Positions 61,464 to 64,000 of a stretch of DNA of 64,000 nucleotides are shown one piece after another (the stretch's first letter is position 1; the number at the start of each line of letters is the position of its first letter). The stretch comes from Paraburkholderia heleia NBRC 101817 (lineage in GTDB: Bacteria > Pseudomonadota > Gammaproteobacteria > Burkholderiales > Burkholderiaceae): positions 43,374 through 107,373 of the forward strand of contig NZ_BBJH01000037.1 of the NCBI RefSeq assembly GCF_000739775.1, in the 5' to 3' direction. The notes under the pieces were generated by a model that had not been told where the DNA came from, ran no database searches, and saw nothing but the letters and a program-made list of their open reading frames with translations. A program made the translations under genes and the position numbers.

Positions 61464-63749
61464 ATGAGACTGATCACACGTGCTGTGAACTGGCTTACCG
61501 AAGGCAACCGCCGCGGCCGAATCGTTGTGGTGCTCGTCCCTGTATGGGTGAGTGCCGTTGCGGCGGCCGCGCACGCTCGGCATTCCCGTGCTGCCCATGC
61601 TGCGATAGTGTGGCTCGTCGCGGCGCTCGCTTGCACCGGCGTGCTATTGCTGCTGCGCCACTCCCGGCGCCTGGCCGCCCGTTTGCGTTTGAGTGAGGAG
61701 CGTCTTGGCCTCGGGTTCGAGGGCATCAATGCTGGACTATGGGACTGGGACCTGGTCCGCGACCGTGCCTACTATTCCCGCTATCTGTATCAGCAACTCG
61801 GCTATGGCGACGGCGACCTCCCCATGGATACCCGCGCTTTCAATGCGCTCGTGCATCCTGCGGATCTGCTCCGCTTGCGCGAAACTATCATCAATCACCT
61901 GAAGCACGACAGCCTCTACGATGTCGAGTACAGGCTGCGAATGGCCGACGGTCAATACCTGTGGTGTCGGGGGCGCGGCAAGGCCATACGCGATGAAACC
62001 GGCCGGGCGACGCGCATCGTGGGTTGTCTCTTCGATATCTCCGGGCTCAAGCGGGCAGAAGCGGCCGCCGCGAAGGAAAAGAGCCTCACCGAAGCCACGC
62101 TCGCTTCGATCGACGACGGTGTGATCCGCATGGACAACGAGGCGAGCGTGACCTATTGCAACGCCGCCGCCGAGCGCATGCTCGGGCGTCCCAGGCGAGA
62201 TATTTACCAGAGGCTGTTATTCGACGTGTGTGATCTCTACGACGAGCGGTCCGGCGATATCGTCACTGCTCCATGCCTGTACAACCGCGCAGCAGCGGCC
62301 GACGACGCGCAGCGCAGGCTGTCGGTGACGCGCCCGGATGGCTCGCTCCTGCCGGTGGCCTGCTCTGTGGCGACGATCCGCGACGACGAAGGGGAGGTGC
62401 TGGGCACGGTGATGGTGCTTCGAGACGCGAGCACGGAGCGCAAGCATGCGGCCGAACTCGAATATCAGGCCACGCACGATCATCTGACGGGTTTGCTGAA
62501 TCGCCGTGAATTCGAGCGCCGGCTATCGGGCTTGCTCGAGAAGGCCGGGACACGCCCGCATGCGGTGATGTTCCTCGACCTCGATCAGTTCAAGGTCGTC
62601 AACGATACGTGCGGCCACGCGGCCGGCGACGAATTGATCCGCAGTGTGGGCAGCGCCTTGAAACAACAGTTGCGCGCTGCCCATATCCTCGCACGGCTGG
62701 GCGGTGACGAATTCGGCGTCGTGCTGCCGGAGTGCGGTATCGACGACGCCATGCGGGTCGCGGAGGATCTGCGGGAGGCAGTGACCGTCATCCGGCTACC
62801 CTGGGACCAGCGTTTGTTGACGACTGGCGTGAGCATCGGTGTGGTGGAGGTGGACGCCACGCAAATCTCGACGTGGGACATCATGAAGGCGGCTGACGTC
62901 GCCTGTTATATGGCCAAGGAAAAAGGCCGCAACCGCGTGCATCAGTACTGCCTCGAAGATCAGCTCCAGTCGGCCACCCATACGCAGATGGAGTGGGTGG
63001 CCCGCGTGAAAGCGGCGCTCGAGCACGACCGTTTCCGCCTGTACGCGCAACAGATCAAGTCGCTCAAGGAGGGCAGTGTTGGCGAGGAAGTGCACGTTGA
63101 GTTGCTGCTGCGCATGGTCGATGAATCGGGTGATGTGATTCCTCCCGTGTACTTCATTGGTGCCGCCGAGCGCTTCAACTTGATGCCGCTCGTCGATCGA
63201 TGGGTGATCGGCCGTGCTTTCGAAGCCATCGCGGCGGGCCATCTTGCGGCAAACGTCTGGTCGATCAACCTCTCCGGCGCGTCGCTCGGCGACGAGGACT
63301 TGCTCGCGTACATCGTCCAGCAGCAGCAGCGCTGCGCAATCAGCTTCGAAAGCGTCTGCTTCGAGATCACGGAAACGGCCGTGATCACCAATCTCTCGAA
63401 AGCGATTACCCTCATGGAGAGCTTGCGCGCACTCGGTTGCCGATTCGCGCTCGACGATTTCGGCTCCGGCATGTCCTCGTTCACTTACCTCAAGCGCCTG
63501 CCCGTGGACTATCTGAAGATCGACGGCAGCTTCGTGCGTGGAATTGCCAACAGCGACCTTGATCGGACGATCGTCCAGTCCATTCACCAGGTGGCCCACG
63601 CAGCGGGCAAGGCGACCATTGCCGAGTTTGTGGAAAGCGAGGCGATTATCGGGCGCCTCAGCGGGATTGGCATCGACTACGCGCAGGGGTTTTGTGTCGG
63701 CGTGCCCCAGCCGCTTCCCGAAGGCGTCGTCGAGACCGTCAGCGCTTGA
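61464..63749 (+). CDS. PAS-PAS-GGDEF-EAL cyclic-di-GMP signalling protein
   Basis: A 761-residue membrane protein. Two spans lie near residues 19-36 and 46-65, then PAS domains at about 75-195 and 205-325, a GGDEF domain at 330-495 and an EAL domain at 510-755. GGDEF is intact (413-417), so it can make c-di-GMP, but the upstream inhibitory RxxD site reads RAAH (404-407). The EAL motif reads ELL (546-548); other catalytic residues are present (NLSG, EITETA, LDDFGSG, KIDGSF). Net activity cannot be predicted. PAS domains probably sense an internal signal. Confidence 0.92.
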   Translation: MRLITRAVNWLTEGNRRGRIVVVLVPVWVSAVAAAAHARHSRAAHAAIVWLVAALACTGVLLLLRHSRRLAARLRLSEERLGLGFEGINAGLWDWDLVRDRAYYSRYLYQQLGYGDGDLPMDTRAFNALVHPADLLRLRETIINHLKHDSLYDVEYRLRMADGQYLWCRGRGKAIRDETGRATRIVGCLFDISGLKRAEAAAAKEKSLTEATLASIDDGVIRMDNEASVTYCNAAAERMLGRPRRDIYQRLLFDVCDLYDERSGDIVTAPCLYNRAAAADDAQRRLSVTRPDGSLLPVACSVATIRDDEGEVLGTVMVLRDASTERKHAAELEYQATHDHLTGLLNRREFERRLSGLLEKAGTRPHAVMFLDLDQFKVVNDTCGHAAGDELIRSVGSALKQQLRAAHILARLGGDEFGVVLPECGIDDAMRVAEDLREAVTVIRLPWDQRLLTTGVSIGVVEVDATQISTWDIMKAADVACYMAKEKGRNRVHQYCLEDQLQSATHTQMEWVARVKAALEHDRFRLYAQQIKSLKEGSVGEEVHVELLLRMVDESGDVIPPVYFIGAAERFNLMPLVDRWVIGRAFEAIAAGHLAANVWSINLSGASLGDEDLLAYIVQQQQRCAISFESVCFEITETAVITNLSKAITLMESLRALGCRFALDDFGSGMSSFTYLKRLPVDYLKIDGSFVRGIANSDLDRTIVQSIHQVAHAAGKATIAEFVESEAIIGRLSGIGIDYAQGFCVGVPQPLPEGVVETVSA

Positions 63750-63943
63750 TTGCGCTTGAATCCGATTGTGCGGAGGGCCGGGTGCAGCACCGGTTCCCGA
63801 TTTGGTGACAGAAGGGACGCCCTGGCACGCGTGGGTGCCGGTGGCTCCCGATAGGGCGGTAATGCGACTCGAAATAGTCGACGTAGCGGCCCTCAAAAAT
63901 AAATATTCGAAAGTCGCTTGACGATATCCGGAATGACCCGCAT
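63739..63943 (-). pseudogene. Small gene interrupted by TTT-TGA (+1 frameshift site)
   Basis: On the minus strand, AAGGAGG lies seven bases before ATG 63943. The first frame gives 16 residues (MRVIPDIVKRLSNIYF) and then TGA at 63895-63893. One base later, a second frame continues in good codon usage with EGRYVDYFESHYRPIG and runs 51 codons to TGA at 63741-63739. A single extra T in a T5 run joins them, giving a 67-residue product. It could be a decayed gene, a sequencing indel or a programmed +1 shift (TTT TGA G). Family unknown. It overlaps the end of the GGDEF-EAL gene by 11 bases. Confidence 0.6.
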
Positions 63944-64000
63944 AATTCGCCTCCTTCGCTGATCGCTGCGAACGAAAACGAAGCGATTAAGACGAATTGC

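Noticed and set aside
1..64000. CRISPR arrays, tRNA or rRNA genes, insertion sequences and prophage genes
   Set aside because: None was seen. Repeats are limited to in-gene tandem repeats and short stem-loops, and no transposase, integrase or phage structural family was recognised.

Overview
The window looks like a chromosomal segment of a Burkholderia-group betaproteobacterium (Paraburkholderia, Caballeronia or Burkholderia). The basis is high GC with GC-rich third codon positions, the roughly 526-residue form of isocitrate lyase, and many family-level matches typical of that group (LysR regulators, MEKHLA, RcnB, DctA, Dpp-type ABC systems). I see no rRNA, tRNA, insertion sequence, prophage or CRISPR array. 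The assignment to genus is an inference from gene content only.

Left part (1-12.7 kb): the end of a LysR regulator, a DUF2784 membrane protein, a fucosyltransferase-like protein, a LolA-like protein and an SRPBCC protein. A ferritin-like gene wrecked by an internal deletion (3877-4006) then sits directly in front of an AttEFGH-like operon made of a LolD/MacB-type ATPase, an FtsX-type permease with a (Thr-Asn-Gly)x5 insert, and a Tat-exported lipocalin-like protein. GNAT, OsmC and DUF2945 genes follow, then isocitrate lyase (aceA) with a clear terminator and a 14-bp palindrome upstream.

Middle left (13-32 kb): an SDR, an aldo/keto reductase, and a D-tartrate-type module (tartrate dehydratase-like enolase-superfamily enzyme, DctA and a divergent LysR). 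Next come an NAD-dependent epimerase, a cystathionine gamma-synthase-like enzyme, a phospholipase D-family protein, an RcnB-like protein, a chemoreceptor, a MEKHLA sensor, a leucine-rich-repeat/protein-kinase fusion, an orphan radical SAM protein, a VOC protein and a ModA-like binding protein with a Pro/Gln tail.

Centre (32-52.8 kb): the most striking region, a two-armed catabolic island. The plus arm encodes an aldehyde dehydrogenase, a HAD hydrolase, a DadA-like FAD oxidase and a complete Dpp-type ABC importer with a Tat-type binding protein. It continues with a three-subunit FAD/[2Fe-2S] dehydrogenase resembling opine oxidase and a short AraC regulator. The minus arm, converging on it, encodes a class III aminotransferase, an Lrp regulator, a succinate-semialdehyde-type dehydrogenase, an AstE-like deacylase and a cupin, preceded by GhrA. 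Paralogous tandem-GNAT proteins close both ends. The gene set implies uptake of an N-substituted or acylated amino compound, oxidative C-N cleavage, deacylation, transamination and semialdehyde oxidation. The actual substrate cannot be read from the sequence.

Right part (52.9-64 kb): a BON protein, a GlxA-type regulator, a GNAT, an NmrA-like oxidoreductase with a divergent LysR, a small secreted protein, an exported GH3 beta-glucosidase downstream of a perfect LacI-family-type operator, and a PAS-PAS-GGDEF-EAL protein. At the extreme right is a small gene whose frame is broken at a TTT-TGA site that looks like an RF2-style +1 frameshift site.
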